From: Setomelanomma holmii
Taxonomy: Eukaryota > Ascomycota > Dothideomycetes > Pleosporales > Phaeosphaeriaceae
Direction of reading: 5' to 3'
Length of the DNA stretch: 64,000 bases
NCBI GenBank assembly: GCA_010015745.1
Contig: ML978215.1
Coordinates: 62,001-126,000, forward strand
Within the stretch, counting starts at the first letter, position 1. Every line of letters starts with the position of its first letter. Both the position numbers and the translations under genes were made by a program. Of this stretch, positions 22,521 to 34,269 are shown piece after piece. The notes under the pieces are model-generated. The model was given only the letters and a program-made list of their open reading frames with translations, was not told where the DNA came from and did not search any database.

Positions 22521-23849
22521 ATGGAAGAGGAATTGAGTGATGGAGCGAGCACAACCCCTTCGGGTCAGCCAGGGACCGCGCGTGATGAAGCTGTGGGGAC
22601 TACAATCCAAGGTCTCAACTTCTAATCTGCTGCAAGAAGTGTATTAACCGGTTAAGACCATCACGAGACAACCATATACCAGCCTCTCATAGCACCCAAC
22701 CAGATTCGAGTCGTTCATATCAACCAAGGCTATCGAGAAGATCCAGTGGCTTGCAAGATTCGTTATCTCACACTCGACGAGCAACCCTACGAAGCGCTAT
22801 CGTACGAATGGGGTGTACGAACTGACTCAGATCCTTTCATACTGATCGACGGGAGACAAACGCGCATCAGAGCCAATTTGAGAGATGCTCTGTTGGAGAT
22901 CAGGCTGGAGGATCGTCCCCGTATAGTCTGGATTGATGCTTTGAGCATTAATCAGGCCGACACAGAAGAACGGAACCATCAGGTCAAGATCATGAGGGAC
23001 ATATACAAAGGCGCAGGACAAGTCATTGTATGGCTCGGGTCAGCTCATGGAGACAGTGCAACTGCCATGGATTTGCTAGTGCATCTGGCTGATGATCTGC
23101 AATGCTATCACATGTTCGCGCTTCTGGATTGGCAGCGTCTTACTACTCTTCTCTCTCGATCATACTGGAGTCGAGTCTGGGTCCATCAAGAAGTGTTCCT
23201 CGCCCGAGCATTCGCCGTTCACTGCGGCGACCGAAGGATCTCCGGAACACAAATGGCAGAGTCCATCGGAGCACTTTGCGACAGTCTGTTGTCGGAGCTC
23301 AATCACCACCGCAACGACAAAGACGAACTGTATCACCAGAAGGTAAAGGTCGTTGCTGCTCGGGGCTGTGACTTCATGCGACTCTTATCAAGCAATGGTA
23401 GCAATGCCAGCAATATTGCGCTCTTTTCCCTGTGGATTTGGATGATGAAATCATGGACGCACAATCTCGAAGCCTCAGAGCCTCGGGATTTCATCTACGC
23501 CTTTCTGGGTATCAGTCACAATTGTCAAAACGGTGAGATCATACCAGACTACAACAAGCCTTTACGTGAGGTGTATATCCAAGCCATGAGACTCAGCGGG
23601 CACTGCACGCCCAGGGACGTCGCTTTTGGGCGCAGCTTCGCGGAAAGGCTCGGATTGAAGTTTGACACGGCATTGAAGAGACTCTTTGTTGAACCTGTGA
23701 TGTATGTAGGTCCAAGGTCGAAGAGCCGCGGGAGAGAAACGAGATGGGAGCTGAGCGAATATAACAATGTATACCCGCGAAGCGCCACATCACATACGTA
23801 TCAACACCCGCAACTCGATCTCCCCACACATGATGCATATACATCATAG
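22521..23849 (+). CDS. HET-domain protein (heterokaryon incompatibility)
   Basis: HET-domain proteins mediate vegetative incompatibility and related cell-death responses in filamentous ascomycetes. The reading frame extends upstream of the ATG at 22746 (YQPLIAPNQIRVVHINQG) to a stop, so I infer a first exon 22521-22611 (MEEELSDGAS...) and a 45-bp intron 22612-22656 with a weak donor (GTCTCA) and a CTAAT branch-like site, giving 427 residues. HET signatures are clear: YEALSYEWG, then IWIDALSINQAD, ERNHQVKIMRDIYKGAGQVI and VWLGSA, followed by YWSRVWVHQEVFLA and EPRDFIYAFLGIS. The protein is shorter than most of the family, which often exceeds 600 residues, so a missing 3' exon or a truncation is possible. 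The C-terminal 60 residues are not conserved-looking. Confidence 0.85.
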
Positions 23850-25808
23850 CATCTGGCGAGTCATACCTCCAACCATAGAGTGCGTCAACTCGTCATTCTC
23901 CCGCCTGTCTCTGAGACATGGGTCATCTTTTTCATGGTCTATCCCTTTACATATGGTCATGCGCTATCTCGAAAAGACCTTATCTGAAGAGACGCGCGCG
24001 TAACCACCATGCGCAAGTAAAAAGGACAATTTAGCAACTCCCAACCGAGTCATGGGTCTCCCGATGCATGATCTTGCTTCATTGCAGGGCAATTGGAAAC
24101 GAGCCGACTCGAGGCAAGCCACAGCCATATGTTCATTTCGAGATCAGCACATAGGGAGGGTGACGTTTCTTTTCGGAATGTGTGCAAGACACACAGAGGC
24201 CAGGACATACGAGTGGCCACTGCTGATTTGGGGTTCTCGGAATACAGCAAGTGTGAAGGGGAGGTAAAGTGGTGATGCGAGCGGTACTTAAGCTCTCCGG
24301 AAGAAGCCGCAGAACTCACATGGCATCTTTCATGTCCCGTTTCGTGTAAATCAGCAGTAGATGGCCCGCGCACTGCCAGTTCTACTGCGTCTGATTCTCG
24401 TCACATCGAACGTGCAGATTAATCGTGTTTCTCGTCCATAAGGCTGCGCAGCCGTAATTAGGGGAATTCCTGTATTCCGATACTCCCATGCGGTATTTGA
24501 CGGCTGATCTGAATCCCGGATAATCGCAAAGAAGAAGTTTAGAACAATAGATTGAGCGAGGATTCAAGCCTATAGACATGACTTGGGTTTTGAAAGGTTT
24601 TCGGGCCAGCACATATATTCTTTGTCAAGAATGTTTTGTACAATTCGAGATGTTCACACAAGCAGTCATCATGGAAGAAAGCGAGCATCGTTGTGAGAGC
24701 CCGCGTTCTCGAGTATGATAAAGAAATATTGTCAGCAAGACTGCTTGTGGAGTATATATGAAGCACTTCACGGCACATCACATCAAGCGAACTTTGATAC
24801 AACTTTCGACTCCGCTCGAAGAAAGAAGACACAAGCTCATGATGCTACATGCCATGCTTTCCTCGGAATATAAGCATCTGTGCTTCAGAAACTTCCAAGC
24901 GCCCAGAGCCATAGAATCTGCTGTTCGTTCTCTTATCTTCAACCAGTCGAATGCGTCACGAGAACATGCAATGATCTTCACCTATTTTGATTCCGATCTG
25001 CATTGCAGAATCATGTCGAGGAAGATCCAGATAGCAAGCGATTGAGATATTTCTATGCTGCCAACAATGGCCAAAACACGTCGACTCCTCTTCACGATTA
25101 TCAAAGAAGATGAATACTGGACGGTGGCTTAATTCCATTCTGGTGCAGTTTGTGTAATGGCAAAAGACTGGTAGGACTAGAGAACATGAATAGTCGTGTA
25201 GATGCTTAGATAGATGCTTCGTAGAGAATGATGCGTTGGGGCTGAACGAGCAAGGCACCAGGGAGTTTACATATCCCTGACAAACAACCGAATCTACACC
25301 AACTGCTGTGAATCCATATTTAACTATCCTGCCGCATATATCCTCGCAACTCGATGCTTTCGAGCCATCATCCTGCGCATTTTGAAGCCATGCGACACAC
25401 AACTCGACATGCCCCGAACGACGTACAGTTTAAGCGAGACAGCAACAATAGCACAAGACATGAAGATCGTCTCAGACAATTTCGGTACCTGAACCATACA
25501 AATGCAAGATAAGTAAAGAAGCAGAGCACAGCGACAGGGTTATTCATACATGGTCTGCAGCAAGCTTATAGGACGAAAAGGGCCGGCTGGTAGACTCATA
25601 TTCGACTTATGTGCGTTACCGGACAGCACGAGTTCAATCCAGCTCGCAATGTATGTCCTTTCCGATCTAGAGACGACCATGTAGCTTTTGGCATGCGCAT
25701 TTGAGCGAGACGGTAGCGCAGAACAACATCCGTTGTCACCCACCATATTTTGAGCTGCACGTAGAAGTAAGGCTGTGAGGGAAGAAGTTGGATCGCGGTT
25801 GCGGGAGG

Positions 25809-26339
25809 ATTTATACTTGATTTGCAGGAGTGCCAAGCCTAGTATAGAGTTGCAGTTGGACCTTCCCAGGACAATGACATGAGATGCGCGATCTGTGGTC
25901 AGATTTCAGAGCATGAGTGTTTGAACATGGCCTCGACGTGTCGAATTTTCTTGCTGTTTTGGTCCGAGAGGGCCACGCAGAGACAGGAGTTGAGAAGCAG
26001 CTGCTTTCCGAGTTTGACGAAATGAATGGTTATATGGAGAGAACCCCACAAGCATTAGTGAAGCTATTTATACGTACGCTGTAGCACTTCTTAGATCCAA
26101 AGGATAATGCTATTAGACATGTGTTTAGCATCAAACTCAAGAACCTTGATGTGCGTCACGAAGTGCCCAGCTCATGACACGGTCTTCCGGATGCAAGATT
26201 TGACATGTTCTTGATCAAGAGGGAATTTGGAGAACACAACAGGCACAACATGACCAGTTCTGGTACACATTTTGGATTTGGAGCCGACAATTGAAGTAGC
26301 GAGAAAGGGAAATGAAGGGCGGAGTTATGGATATTTATA
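25809..26339 (-). promoter_or_regulatory. Three TATAAAT elements at about 260-bp spacing
   Basis: On the minus strand, TATAAAT(A) occurs at 26339-26332, 26072-26065 and 25815-25809, spaced 267 and 257 bp. The first and third are preceded by a related AACTGCA(A/G)CTCTA sequence and followed by a pyrimidine-rich run and then an ATG (26270: 32 codons; 25746: 68 codons). The similarity is short and could be chance. A diverged tandem array of small promoters or genes is the alternative. Confidence 0.25.
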
Positions 26340-26686
26340 CTCGGCCTAGAGCTGCAGTTTCTCCCGGAAATGGGTTTGACTGCGCGTTTGTGTTGGTGGT
26401 GAAAAGCATAGCGATATGACTCTGCTTGCATCATTGCCCGCGAGAAGTGGTAGTCTTGGCACGTCAAGAGATAGTCGATGATGGCCCATAAGGCTGGGTC
26501 AATTTGGCAGACCTGCATCAAGGCATTATCGCGAGGTCTTAGCCTGGACTTCAGAATCTTCATGCGACACCGGTGCATATCATCAGGTTTTCTGGAACCA
26601 ATGACTCGCGTTGGATGGTCCCGCCCCAAGGCATCATTCGTCCATGTTCTGGGGGTTGGGATAAAGGCGGCAAATCCATGAGGCAT
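26156..26686 (-). CDS. Weak hypothetical ORF
   Basis: This is a 176-codon single-exon frame with an ATG at 26686. It begins MPHGFAAFIPTPRTWTND and contains ALWAIIDYLLTCQDYHFSRA, which has a plausible amphipathic composition. Its last 60 codons overlap a TATA-like element and a smaller competing frame at 26172-26270. I recognise no family and see no splice support. It may be spurious. Confidence 0.2.
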   Translation of the reverse strand: MPHGFAAFIPTPRTWTNDALGRDHPTRVIGSRKPDDMHRCRMKILKSRLRPRDNALMQVCQIDPALWAIIDYLLTCQDYHFSRAMMQAESYRYAFHHQHKRAVKPISGRNCSSRPSINIHNSALHFPFSLLQLSAPNPKCVPELVMLCLLCSPNSLLIKNMSNLASGRPCHELGTS

Positions 26687-27110
26687 GATTGGTCTTTGAC
26701 AGAAAGGAAATCGACAACCTACGCTCTTCTCTCCAACGACAAGGGCATGGGGTTAGTGCATGAGTCACGACTTACGGCCTGCCTGGGATGCAGGGTACAC
26801 GGCACTGACGAGTGAACATGCTGGCTGGGCTCATGCGGAGCAAGTCCCGACTGGACGAGCACATGTAGTCGTTACAGCTATAGCACTGCAATTGCAAGGT
26901 GTGGCATTAACATTTGGTTTCCATTACTATGGTATGGAGTATGTGTAAACTTACATTTCGAATGAAGAGAACTCGATCCCGATCGAAACGGTATTTGTCG
27001 TCGGCCGTCGTGGAATGATGAGGGTATTGCAAGCCGCAGTCTCCGAAAACGCCTGCTCGGTGATCAATGAGTCGCCAAAAAGGGATGAAGGAAATAGAAG
27101 GCCAAATTGT

Positions 27111-28655
27111 TCACTCCATGCTCCTAGCCAGTGCCCAGAGACTGTCCAGCTTGCTTCTGGCCAGCAGCTCACGAGCCTCACCAGCCGTCTGGCACATCTT
27201 CGAGGCCCACTTTCGGAAGGAGTGTTGCTTCACTTCACCCTCGAAGATCAAGGTGCACTTGTTGTGAGTGTGATCCTTCAAGTTGCCCAGATCATCGGTA
27301 GCATGCAACCAGCGTGGTTCTGATACTTGCTTCTCCGCCTGTATCTCCGTGGGCAAGCCGTTCTCCTGCCACTTGATGCGTTGCAGCATGAGCTTCTTGT
27401 ACTTGTTGACTGAGAAAGCGCCTCCTTCGATGATGACGAGGTTGAGGTCGGGGTTGAAAATGGTGACACCCTGAACCCCAAGCTGCTTTGCGTTTTGATC
27501 GATCTGATATCGATGCTTGCCGTAAGCGAGGGTGTTGATCCTGAAGACGCACATGTAGATGCCTTTTTGTTGATCTTTCTGCTGGTTGGCCGCAATCTTG
27601 GCGTGTTGTTCCTCCTTGGTAAGCTTGCGAGCATGATTTGCGTTGACGTGGTCGTCGTGCCGTTGCTGAATCTGTGACTCTACAAGCATCTCGACAGCTG
27701 TGGGATCTGCAATAGCCTGCTCACCCATGACTCGCATCATGTTTCCGCGCTTGACCTTGGGTGGTGGGGGTGGCTCCAGACCGAGTCGGATCTTGGCCTG
27801 ATGTTCCTTGAGGTCAGCTGCACGTCGCATGCGCCGCAGCTTCTGCTGCTCCTTGGTTGTGAGGTACATGGGCTTGACTTCGACCAATCGCTGATCCTGC
27901 GGCGCCTTGAGGAGAGGAGGGTGTTGGACGTATATGGTGATGATGGAGTCTTCACTGTCGATCTTGACCTTGTCGGGCTGGTCGATGCATTCGTATGTTT
28001 TTTCGCCCAAGACGCCCTCATCCCACCATTCTATGTCGGGAGGCTGCTGTACGAGGAAGCCGCGCTCACTATTCTCATCAAGGCCAGCTCGTCGCGCTTG
28101 CTGTGCCAGCATCTTCTTGATTTGCTCCAGCCGGCTCTGTGCTCGCAATTTTGATGCTTGATCGAGGTACTTGCCATGCTCGTTGAATACAATCGCTCTC
28201 GGTACGCGACCTCGAACCTGGCCGGCAGACTTTGGGTCGAAGTAGGGGTTCTCCGGCTCTTCATCTTGCTGCTGCTTTTGCTTTCCGGCGCCGGCCTTGG
28301 ACTTGACTTCGACTGCGGGAGTTTCCGAAGCGCGATTGCCTTGAGTGGTTGGGAATCTCGGTGCTGTCGAGCCTGGAGTCGTGGCGGTGGGTGCGCCCCT
28401 TCCTCCTTTGAGGGCCTCCACCCTTGCTTTCAGAGCCGCCATCCTGTCCACAGCGCTCTCTGGAGGTGCCGGAGCCGCCGATGACGATGGTGCTGACACG
28501 CCATTTGTACTGCTTGCTGCCTGCCTCGCAGCAATTTTGGCTTTGATCTCCTCGGCCTTTGCTTTTGCAGCAGCGAGCGCATCTGCGGCCTTTGGGCGCT
28601 TCGCATCGCCATTAGGTCCCTGGCCTTCGGGGAACGGGCGCTTCTCAGCGACCAT
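27111..28655 (-). CDS. PRP3: U4/U6 small nuclear ribonucleoprotein Prp3
   Basis: Prp3 binds the U4/U6 stem in the spliceosomal tri-snRNP. The frame is 514 residues from ATG 28655 (MVAEKRPFPEGQGP); an in-frame ATG at 28706 would add 17 unlikely residues. A basic, Ala/Lys-rich N-terminus (ADALAAAKAKAEEIKAKIAA) precedes the Prp3 domain: ENPYFDPK, then FNEHGKYLDQASKLRAQ, PDIEWWDEGVL and YLTTKEQQKLRRMRRAADLK with KIRLGLEPPPPPKVKRGNMM. The C-terminal domain (DUF1115, RNA-binding) contains LVIIEGGAFSVNKYKKLMLQ and KCTLIFEGEV. It is single-exon and intact, and head to head with RPA190, with 378 bp between start codons. Confidence 0.95.
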   Translation of the reverse strand: MVAEKRPFPEGQGPNGDAKRPKAADALAAAKAKAEEIKAKIAARQAASSTNGVSAPSSSAAPAPPESAVDRMAALKARVEALKGGRGAPTATTPGSTAPRFPTTQGNRASETPAVEVKSKAGAGKQKQQQDEEPENPYFDPKSAGQVRGRVPRAIVFNEHGKYLDQASKLRAQSRLEQIKKMLAQQARRAGLDENSERGFLVQQPPDIEWWDEGVLGEKTYECIDQPDKVKIDSEDSIITIYVQHPPLLKAPQDQRLVEVKPMYLTTKEQQKLRRMRRAADLKEHQAKIRLGLEPPPPPKVKRGNMMRVMGEQAIADPTAVEMLVESQIQQRHDDHVNANHARKLTKEEQHAKIAANQQKDQQKGIYMCVFRINTLAYGKHRYQIDQNAKQLGVQGVTIFNPDLNLVIIEGGAFSVNKYKKLMLQRIKWQENGLPTEIQAEKQVSEPRWLHATDDLGNLKDHTHNKCTLIFEGEVKQHSFRKWASKMCQTAGEARELLARSKLDSLWALARSME

Positions 28656-29033
28656 GGTGATGCGCTCGTGATGCAGTCTTGGTGATCGAGTCGACGGACT
28701 TTGCACGGGGGTGAAGGATTGCGCTGGGCGTTGGCAGTGCTGGCGATGTACTCTTTCACCGCATCCAGTATGTCGAGATACGGCACTTTATATAAACCGC
28801 AAGGCAGAAGTGATGCGGTTGATGTGGATGTGCGAAAGAGGAAAGAGTGTGGTGATGCGGAGTGACGCTGCAGAAGGCACGCGTTGTCGCAGAAAGCGTC
28901 TGTGCGTCGCTGGCGTCCGAAAAAAAGTCCCCGCAAAAAGTTCGAGCTTCCGTCGTTGCCTATGCTGAACGCCTCTGCGCGCGAATTGACCGACACAGCA
29001 GGCGCATTCAAGCCCTGATACCACGCCGCCAAC
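28656..29033. promoter_or_regulatory. Bidirectional promoter of PRP3 and RPA190
   Basis: The 378 bp between two divergent start codons must hold both promoters and leaders. It contains an A-rich tract (GAAAAAAAGTCC near 28920). No TATA box is evident in either direction. Shared control of a splicing factor and the Pol I catalytic subunit would suit growth-linked expression, which is inference. Confidence 0.5.
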
Positions 29034-32000
29034 ATGAATACACACCAGCCTACCTCGGCGGCGATACAGAGCGTCGAGTTCGGCTTCCTCTCTACCCAAG
29101 ATGTCCGCACGCTCTCGGTGAAGCGCATCACGAACCCGACAACCTTCGACTCTCTTCTGCACCCAGTCGCCGGCGGTCTGCACGATGGCGCATTGGGTGC
29201 CTTTCTCGATAACCCGTGAGCCTTATCAAAGTCTATTTAAGGTATCCTGTGCTAAGAAATACCATAGCTGCTTAACATGTGGTCTCACAACACAACTTGG
29301 CTGTCCTGGCCACTGCGGTCACATCGAGCTGCCCGTGCCAGTATACAACCTCACATTCATCGACCAGCTGCTGCGCCTGCTTCGCGGCAAGTGCGTCTAC
29401 TGCCACCACTTCAGGACGGCTCGCGTAACCATCAACGAATACGTCTCGAGATTGCGCTTGATACGATGCGGTTTGGTACAGGAAGCCAACGAGATGCACG
29501 AGCACATCGACGCCAGCAAGGGCAAGACGCGCAAGACAAACATCGAGGACTCAGAGTCTGACGACGACAACGAGGACATCATCAGCCAGCGGAATAACTA
29601 CGTAAAGAGGTGCATGAAGCGCGCTGGCATTGGCAAGCACGATGTCAGGTCGTTTACCGAGAAGAATGACGCCATCTCGGAGGCGCGGCGACAAGTAATC
29701 AAGGAGTTTTACGCGCAGTTGGTGGTGGGCAAGAAGTGCAAAAACTGCCAAGGCGTAAACCCGACCTATCGAAAGGATCGAGGAATCAAGATGTTTCGCA
29801 GGAATTTGAGCGCCAAGGAGAAGGCGCAAATGGCACAGGCGGAGAAGCGCATGCAAAACCCTCTGGACATTCTTGCGGCGCGAGAGGCAAAGGCGCAGAA
29901 ACAGCAGGTCCATGCGGACGAGGGTCTGGCCGACATGTCAGACGAAGACGAAGACGAAGGAATCGGCATTGACATGGACATGGATGACGGCTCGCTCGTA
30001 GCGAACGAAGCGCGAACCGGACAGAAATCGCGAACAGCAATCGATGCGGCAGACAGCTCGCAGGAGTACATAACCGCCGCAGAGGTCCGAGCGGCCATGA
30101 CACTGTTGTTCGAGAACGAATCGGACATGATGCGGCTGTTGTACAGCCCATATAGCTCGAAATCGCTCGTCGGCGTGAGCGCGGATATGTTCTTCGCAGA
30201 AGCAGTTGTTGTGCCGCCCAATAGGTATCGCATGGAAGACAAGACCGGAGACTCGATTGCGGAATCGCCCAAGAACAATCTCTACAAAGGCATATTGAAT
30301 GCGTGCGATGCGATGCGCCAGATCAGCAACGAGATGAAAGGTCAGGAGAACGAACTCGGATACCGACGGCGCAACTTCGACGACCTACAGACGCAATGGG
30401 TGAATCTCCAGGGTGCTGTCAATGCGCTCATCGATCGCGATGCAAACCCTGTGCAAGGTCGAAATGGCATTGCGGCTGCAGACGGCATCAAGCAACAGCT
30501 CGAAAAGAAGGAAGGTCTCTTCCGCAAGAACATGATGGGCAAGCGTGTCAATTTCGCAGCACGTAGTGTCATCTCACCGGATCCCAACATCGAAACCAAT
30601 GAGATCGGTGTGCCGCCTGTCTTCGCGATGAAGTTGACCTACCCCGAGCCTGTCACCAACCACAACTTTTACGACCTCAAAGAAGCCGTGCTCAATGGCC
30701 CTGACAAATGGCCTGGTGCAGTCGCAGTTGAGAACGAAGCCGGCCAAGTCGTTGCGCTGCGGAAAAAAAACTACGAAGAACGGTTAGCAATCGCGAACCA
30801 GCTCCTCGCCCCATCAAATTCGTACGCGAACGGCTCCAAGAACAAGAAGGTCCATCGTCACCTGAACAATGGCGATGTTGTGATCATGAATCGTCAACCA
30901 ACACTACATAAACCTTCTATGATGGCCCACAGAGCTCGTGTTTTGCCTGGCGAGAAGACGATTCGCATGCATTACGCCAACTGTAATACCTACAATGCCG
31001 ATTTCGATGGTGACGAGATGAATATGCATTTCCCTCAGAACGAGCTGGCTCGAGCTGAAGCGATGACCGTGGCGGACACAGATCATCAGTATCTTTCCGC
31101 AACGGCTGGAAAGCCCCTGCGTGGTCTGATTCAGGACCATATCTCTATGGGCGTCTGGATTACCAACAAGGATACGTTCTTCACGCGAGAAGAGTACCAC
31201 CAGCTGCTCTACTCTTGCCTTCGACCTGAGGATGGACACACTACTTCTGGTAGACTGGAGACGGTCGACCCGGCGATATGGAAGCCCAGGCCGCTTTGGA
31301 CTGGCAAGCAGATCTTCACTACTGTGCTGAAGAACATAAAACCCGCCGAATACCAGGATCTAACATTGAACTCCAAATCCTCCACTAACGGCAAGCTTTG
31401 GGGGCCTAACAGCGAAGAGAACACAGTCATTATTAAAGACGGTCACCTTCTGTGCGGTATCATGGACAAGAGTCAGATCGGTCCCGCTGGAGGAGGTTTT
31501 ATCAACGGCATCTACGAAGCATACGGCGAGACCATAGCTGGGCGAGCTTTGAGTATTATTGGCCGACTGCTCACCAAGCTGCTTCACATGCGCGCATTCT
31601 CTTGTGGTGTAGAGGATCTCATTCTTACCGAAGAGGGCGACAAGGCTCGTATCGAAGAGCTCACCAAGGCGCAACAGGTTGGCTTCGAGGTGGCTTCTAC
31701 ATATGTTACCATGGACTCAAGCAAGATTGATTCGACAAACCCCGAATTGCGGAGACGACTGGAAGCTGTTCTGCGCGATGATTCGAAACAACAGGGACTC
31801 GACATGCTCACGAATACTGCCAACGGCAAGATTTCGTCAGCAGTTACCGCTGCATGTCTACCAGGAAAGCTCATTAAGCCTTTCCCGAAGAATCAAATGC
31901 AGGCCATGACAGGCTCAGGAGCCAAGGGCAGCATGGTTAACGCCAACCAGATTTCGTGTAATCTTGGTCAACAGGTTCTTGAAGGTCGCCGTGTCCCTAT

Positions 32001-34269
32001 CATGGTTAGCGGAAAGACTCTGCCATGCTTCAAGCCGTTCGAGACGAGCGTCCGGGCTGGTGGATACATTGTCAACCGCTTCTTGACGGGAATCCGACCG
32101 CAGGAGTACTACTTTCATATGATGGCTGGTCGTGAAGGTCTTATCGATACCGCCGTCAAGACCTCTCGTTCCGGTTACCTACAGCGATGTATCGTCAAGG
32201 GCATGGAAGGTCTACACGTCGAATACGATACGTCTGTTCGCGACTCCGATGGTACCATGGTTCAATTCTTGTACGGAGAAGATGGTCTCGACACGACCAA
32301 ACAAAAGTACCTCAATGACTTCAAGTTCCAAGCTCAGAACTTCCTCTCATTAGCGCAGGCTTTGCAGACACAGGAGGCTTTCGCCCAGGTTTTCAGTCCA
32401 GAGGCATCCGAGCACAACAAGAAGGCTGCAAAGAAGGCACGAAAGGGCGATGTGGCCGCCATGGACCCAGCTCTTGCTATCTACACGCCATCGCGGCACA
32501 GCGGAAGCACATCAGAAAAGTTCCTGCAGGCAAAGAGGGAATACTGCGAGTCGAACCCAGACAAGCTACTCAAGAACAAGAAGAAAGACCCAGAGGGCGA
32601 GATTCTCAAGAAAAGCTTCGAGCAGATGCTCGATCTCAAGTATCTTCGATGCCTGGTCGAGCCTGGCGAGGCTGTTGGTGTTGTTGCAGGTCAATCTATT
32701 GGTGAGCCTTCGACGCAAATGACGCTGAACACTTTCCATTTGGCAGGTCACGCTGCAAAGAACGTCACGCTCGGTATTCCACGTCTTCGAGAAATTGTCA
32801 TGACCGCAAGTGCAAAGATTTCCACGCCTGGCATGCAACTGTACCCACATTCCGAGTTGACGAAGGAAGAGAACGACCGATTCGCGAAGAGTATTACGCG
32901 CTTACCTTTATCTGCTGTCTTAGACAAGGTTACCGTCACCGAGTCAACCGGAGAGGGGTTGCAGTTCAGTCAAGCACGAACGTACAAGGTGCGGCTGGAC
33001 TTCTACCCAGCCAAGGAGTATACACAGGAGTATGCTATCAAGGTCCGTGACGTAGCCGAGTCGATCGAGCAGAAGTTCTGTCCAAGACTGCAGAAGTCAA
33101 TCCGCGCCGATCTCAAGAAGAAGGGCGAGAATAAGACGTTATCGACTGCTGCCAGCACCGGCGCTGTTCCCACCATCGGCGAGTCAGCAGGACAGATCGA
33201 GCAACAAACTGCCCATGAGGCCGACGAGGCAGTGGTCGCCGACAAAGAAGGCGGTCTTGATGATGATGACAGCGACGACGGTGAGGGCGAAGGAGACGCT
33301 ACGCACGCTAAACAGCGCGGTCGTCGCGAGGACAGCGTTGGCTACGAAGAGCCTGAGGAGGTAGAGCAAGCCATCAACGACGCTCTGGATCGCGATGAGG
33401 CCTCGTCAGACGACGAGACCTACGGCGGCAGCCCCAAGCCCTCTCGCGCCAACTCGCCTGAGCCTGACTCCGATGCAGATGATGAGACCTTGGTCGTACC
33501 TACAGATGAAGCCTCAGACGTGCGCAAAGACCGCATCAGGAATGCCAACAAAGACATTTTCGACTTCGTCTTCGACGACCGCAAGGGCGCGTACTGCGAA
33601 ATCACATTCGAGTACAGCGCTTCGACCCCAAAGCTTCTTATGCTGCACCACGTCGAATCCGCAGCGGATTTTGCAACCATCCACGTCATCCCCGGTATTT
33701 CCTCCGCCGTATACGCAACCGGCAAAGACGTCGGCGAACCCGTCATCCTCACCGAAGGCTCCAGCCTCCTCGCCATGCGCGAATACAGCCACATTATCGA
33801 CGTAAACCGCATCTTCACCAACGACATCGTCGCCATGCTCCAACTCTACGGCGTCGAAGCATGTCGCGCCACCATCGTGCGTGAAATGCACGCCGTCTTC
33901 TCAGGTCATGGTATCAGCGTCGACTTGCGCCATCTTAATCTCATCGCCGACACGATGACCAAGGGCGGTGGCTTCACGCCGTTCAATCGTATTGGCCTCA
34001 AGGGAAATGTTAGTCCGTTCATGAAGATGAGCTTTGAGACGACGGTCGGGTTTTTGAAGGATGCGGTGCTGGAGCGCGATTGGGATAATCTGGATAATCC
34101 GAGCGCCCGGATTGTGGTGGGAAGATTGGGCAAGTTGGGCACAGGCGCGTTTGATGTGCTTGCGCCGGTCAGAATACGAGATCCGCTCAAAGAAAGTGTG
34201 GAAGAGGTGAATGGGGTGTTGAACGGTGTGGAAGAGGATGCGGATGTGGAGATGGAGGATGTCGAGTAA
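29034..34269 (+). CDS. RPA190: DNA-directed RNA polymerase I largest subunit
   Basis: This is the catalytic subunit of nucleolar RNA polymerase I, which transcribes 35S pre-rRNA. Exon 1 is 29034-29215 (ATG at 29034, MNTHQPTSAAIQSVEFGFLS), a 52-bp intron is 29216-29267 (GTGAGC...CATAG), and exon 2 runs to 34269, giving 1727 residues. The splice creates the clamp zinc site DNPCLTCGLTTQLGCPGHCG. The catalytic motif NADFDGDEMNMHF gives D639, D641 and D643. Other family landmarks are GKRVNFAARSVISPDPNIE, NRQPTLHKPSMMAHRARVLP, the bridge-helix region (YYFHMMAGREGLIDTAVKTS) and the trigger-loop segment GEPSTQMTLNTFHLAG. An acidic stretch (DDDDSDDGEGEGD) marks the Pol I-specific C-terminal insertion. 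A large clean ORF. Confidence 0.97.

Larger units (their letters stand above)
23850..27110. other. 3.2-kb stretch without a convincing gene
   Basis: No recognisable protein lies here. The best frame is 26156-26686 (-), an ATG-initiated 176-codon ORF (MPHGFAAFIPTPRTW...) whose first two-thirds look protein-like but match nothing I know. Smaller minus-strand frames follow TATA-like elements at 25809-25815, 26065-26072 and 26332-26339. Untranslated RNAs or decayed genes are possible; I cannot tell from sequence alone. Confidence 0.45.

Noticed and set aside
29766..30278. 170-codon Ser-rich minus-strand ORF
   Set aside because: It is a shadow of the RPA190 coding sequence.
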